A stretch of 5,785 nucleotides of DNA from Desulfobulbaceae bacterium UBA5628. Lineage in GTDB: Bacteria > Desulfobacterota > Desulfobulbia > Desulfobulbales > Desulfurivibrionaceae. The DNA is taken from positions 1 to 5,785 of the forward strand of contig DIKC01000163.1 in assembly GCA_002421565.1 (NCBI GenBank), written 5' to 3'. Position 1 is the stretch's first letter, and each line of letters starts with the position of its first letter. The notes beneath the pieces are model-generated. The model was not told the origin of the DNA, searched no databases, and saw only the letters and a list, made by a program, of their open reading frames with translations. The translations under genes and the position numbers were made by a program. Below are positions 4,530 to 5,785 of the stretch, one piece after another.

Positions 4530-5785
4530 ATGTCTTCGCCTGATAACACCAGCCCGCCGCCACAGCAACCGCCACCGGCCGCCTTTGAATTTCTGGCGCC
4601 GCCGGACAAAATGACGGTTTACCTGACCCTGCGGGCGGCCGGGGAAAACGGCCCGGCTCCCGCCGCCACCGAGGAAATCCTCGCCGCCCTGGCTGAACAG
4701 CAAATCGTTTTCGGGATTGACGAGAAGACGATCAACAAGGCGGTATCCCGGCTGGCGACCGAGGGAGTGGAAAGCGATCACCTGCGGATCGCCGCCGGTC
4801 AGGAACAGATCCCGGGCAGCGACGGTCGCCTGGAGTTGAAATTCGGACTCAAGGCCGCCAACCACGATCCCCTGGCCGCGGAAATGGTGGGGCCGGGCCG
4901 GGTAATCGCGATCAAAATCCCTCCCGCCCCCGGCGTTCCCGGCCGCGACGTTTACGGAGCGGAAATTGCCCCGGCCGCCGGGGTTGAATCTCCGGCCGTT
5001 GCCGGTGAGCATGTGCTCTTCGATCCGGCGACCGGCGAGTTCAGAGCGGAAATCTACGGCCGCGCCCTTTTGGTCGAAGGCAGCCTCAAGGTGGAAAATC
5101 CGGTAGTGATTGCTCCCGACCGGATGATCGCCCACCTTCCCCTCTGCCCCCGCCTGGCCGACAACAGCCTTCTCACCCTGGAAGAGGTGCTGGCCACCCT
5201 GAAGATAGCCGGGGTCGAGCATGGTCTTCAGGAAGAAGCGATACAAGCCGCCCTGGCCGATGAGCAAAGCTTCCCGGAAATGGCGGCAGCCCTTGGCACC
5301 CCGCCCCGGCCCGGCAGCGACAGCCGCCTGGAACTCCTTTTTCCCGCCGAGGCGCCGCCGGACACTCCCCTGCCCCTCTTTGAACCCGGCGACATCCTGG
5401 CGCGCAAAACCCCTTCCCAACCCGGCACGGAAGGGATGACCGTCACCGGCGAACCGGTGCCGCCGGCGCCGCCCCAGGAGATCGCCATCAGCCTCGGCGA
5501 AAATGTGGCGGTCCAGCCGGACGGGCTGACCTTTGCCATGAGCGACGAGTTGCCGGCCGGTTATCCTGAATACCGGGACGAGACCATTTCGGTTCTTTCC
5601 CCCCTGCGGGTTGCCGAAGACGGAATGGAGGCGCGGCTGGATATCCATCCTCCCGCTCCCGCCGGCAAATCACTCACCGAAGAAGTGGTGATCCGCCTGC
5701 TCCAGCATTTCAAGGTGACCCACGGGGTCAACCCCCAGGCGGTGCGTCAGGCCATGGGCCGGGCCGCGGCCGAGGGCGAACCGCG
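4530..5785 (+). CDS. FapA/DUF342 family protein with tandem N-terminal modules, 3' end outside window
   Basis: The frame is open for 418 codons to the window edge. A Pro-rich start (residues 1-25) is followed by a FapA-type module. It has a short strand pair (MTVYLTL), an alpha-helical segment (TEEILAALAEQQIVFGI), AAGQEQIPGSDGRLEL (88-103) and a segment ending PPAPGVPGRDVYG (131-143). The same order recurs at residues 191-358, with MIAHLPL, LEEVLATL, ALGTPPRPGSDSRLELL (254-270) and TPSQPGTEGMTVTGEP (294-309). A third copy begins at about 359. The family includes Vibrio FapA, a soluble protein involved in flagellar assembly and placement; many other members are uncharacterised. The C-terminal beta-helical FapA core would lie beyond the edge. 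The ATG has no good ribosome-binding site. An in-frame TTG at 4491, with AAGG eight bases upstream, is an alternative start. No flagellar gene is visible, so a flagellar role is not demonstrated. Confidence 0.85.
   Translation, partial: MSSPDNTSPPPQQPPPAAFEFLAPPDKMTVYLTLRAAGENGPAPAATEEILAALAEQQIVFGIDEKTINKAVSRLATEGVESDHLRIAAGQEQIPGSDGRLELKFGLKAANHDPLAAEMVGPGRVIAIKIPPAPGVPGRDVYGAEIAPAAGVESPAVAGEHVLFDPATGEFRAEIYGRALLVEGSLKVENPVVIAPDRMIAHLPLCPRLADNSLLTLEEVLATLKIAGVEHGLQEEAIQAALADEQSFPEMAAALGTPPRPGSDSRLELLFPAEAPPDTPLPLFEPGDILARKTPSQPGTEGMTVTGEPVPPAPPQEIAISLGENVAVQPDGLTFAMSDELPAGYPEYRDETISVLSPLRVAEDGMEARLDIHPPAPAGKSLTEEVVIRLLQHFKVTHGVNPQAVRQAMGRAAAEGEP

Noticed and set aside
4125..5648. 507-codon open frame on the minus strand
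   Set aside because: It is antisense to the EamA and FapA-family genes, both of which have clear family motifs. The translation is Gly/Arg/Gln-rich without domains. GC-rich third positions create such shadows.

Overview
The window looks like chromosomal DNA from a GC-rich Gram-negative bacterium, most plausibly a deltaproteobacterium (Desulfobacterota or a relative). This is inferred from the gene set: a PAS-AAA-HTH activator of sigma-54, a universal stress protein next to a YeeE/YedE sulfur permease, and a FapA (DUF342) protein, all with GC-rich third codon positions. No gene identifies the genus. I see no rRNA, tRNA, CRISPR array, insertion sequence or phage gene.

Positions 1-2017 (minus strand) hold one likely operon, read from right to left. 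It contains a universal stress protein (1484-2017), a two-repeat YeeE/YedE permease (359-1453), a 59-residue single-pass membrane peptide (122-301), and the start of an unrecognised open frame that leaves the window (1-116). The first three genes have Shine-Dalgarno sequences.

Positions 2018-2266 are a divergent control region. It contains a minus-strand sigma-54 promoter (2099-2114) that matches the consensus at every specified base and points at the stress-protein/permease operon. It also contains a cluster of TTAACGTT-type sites (2201-2263), about 113-175 bases upstream of the predicted transcription start. This is where an enhancer for a sigma-54 activator is expected. The same cluster lies directly in front of the divergent regulator gene.

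Positions 2267-4472 (plus strand) encode that regulator, with an intact GAFTGA motif and a cysteine-rich PAS sensor. It overlaps an EamA/DMT ten-helix transporter gene that has a TTG start. My reading is a self-contained circuit: a cysteine-bearing cytoplasmic sensor switches on uptake of a sulfur (or selenium) compound together with a stress protein, and probably controls its own gene and the coupled transporter.

Positions 4473-5785 hold a separate transcription unit. A likely sigma-70 promoter with a consensus -35 box lies in the loop of a perfect 8-bp inverted repeat and leads into a FapA/DUF342 protein. The gene is open to the right edge and carries two complete and one started copy of its N-terminal module. 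The -10 box sits only six bases before the ATG and no ribosome-binding site is visible, so a leaderless message is possible.
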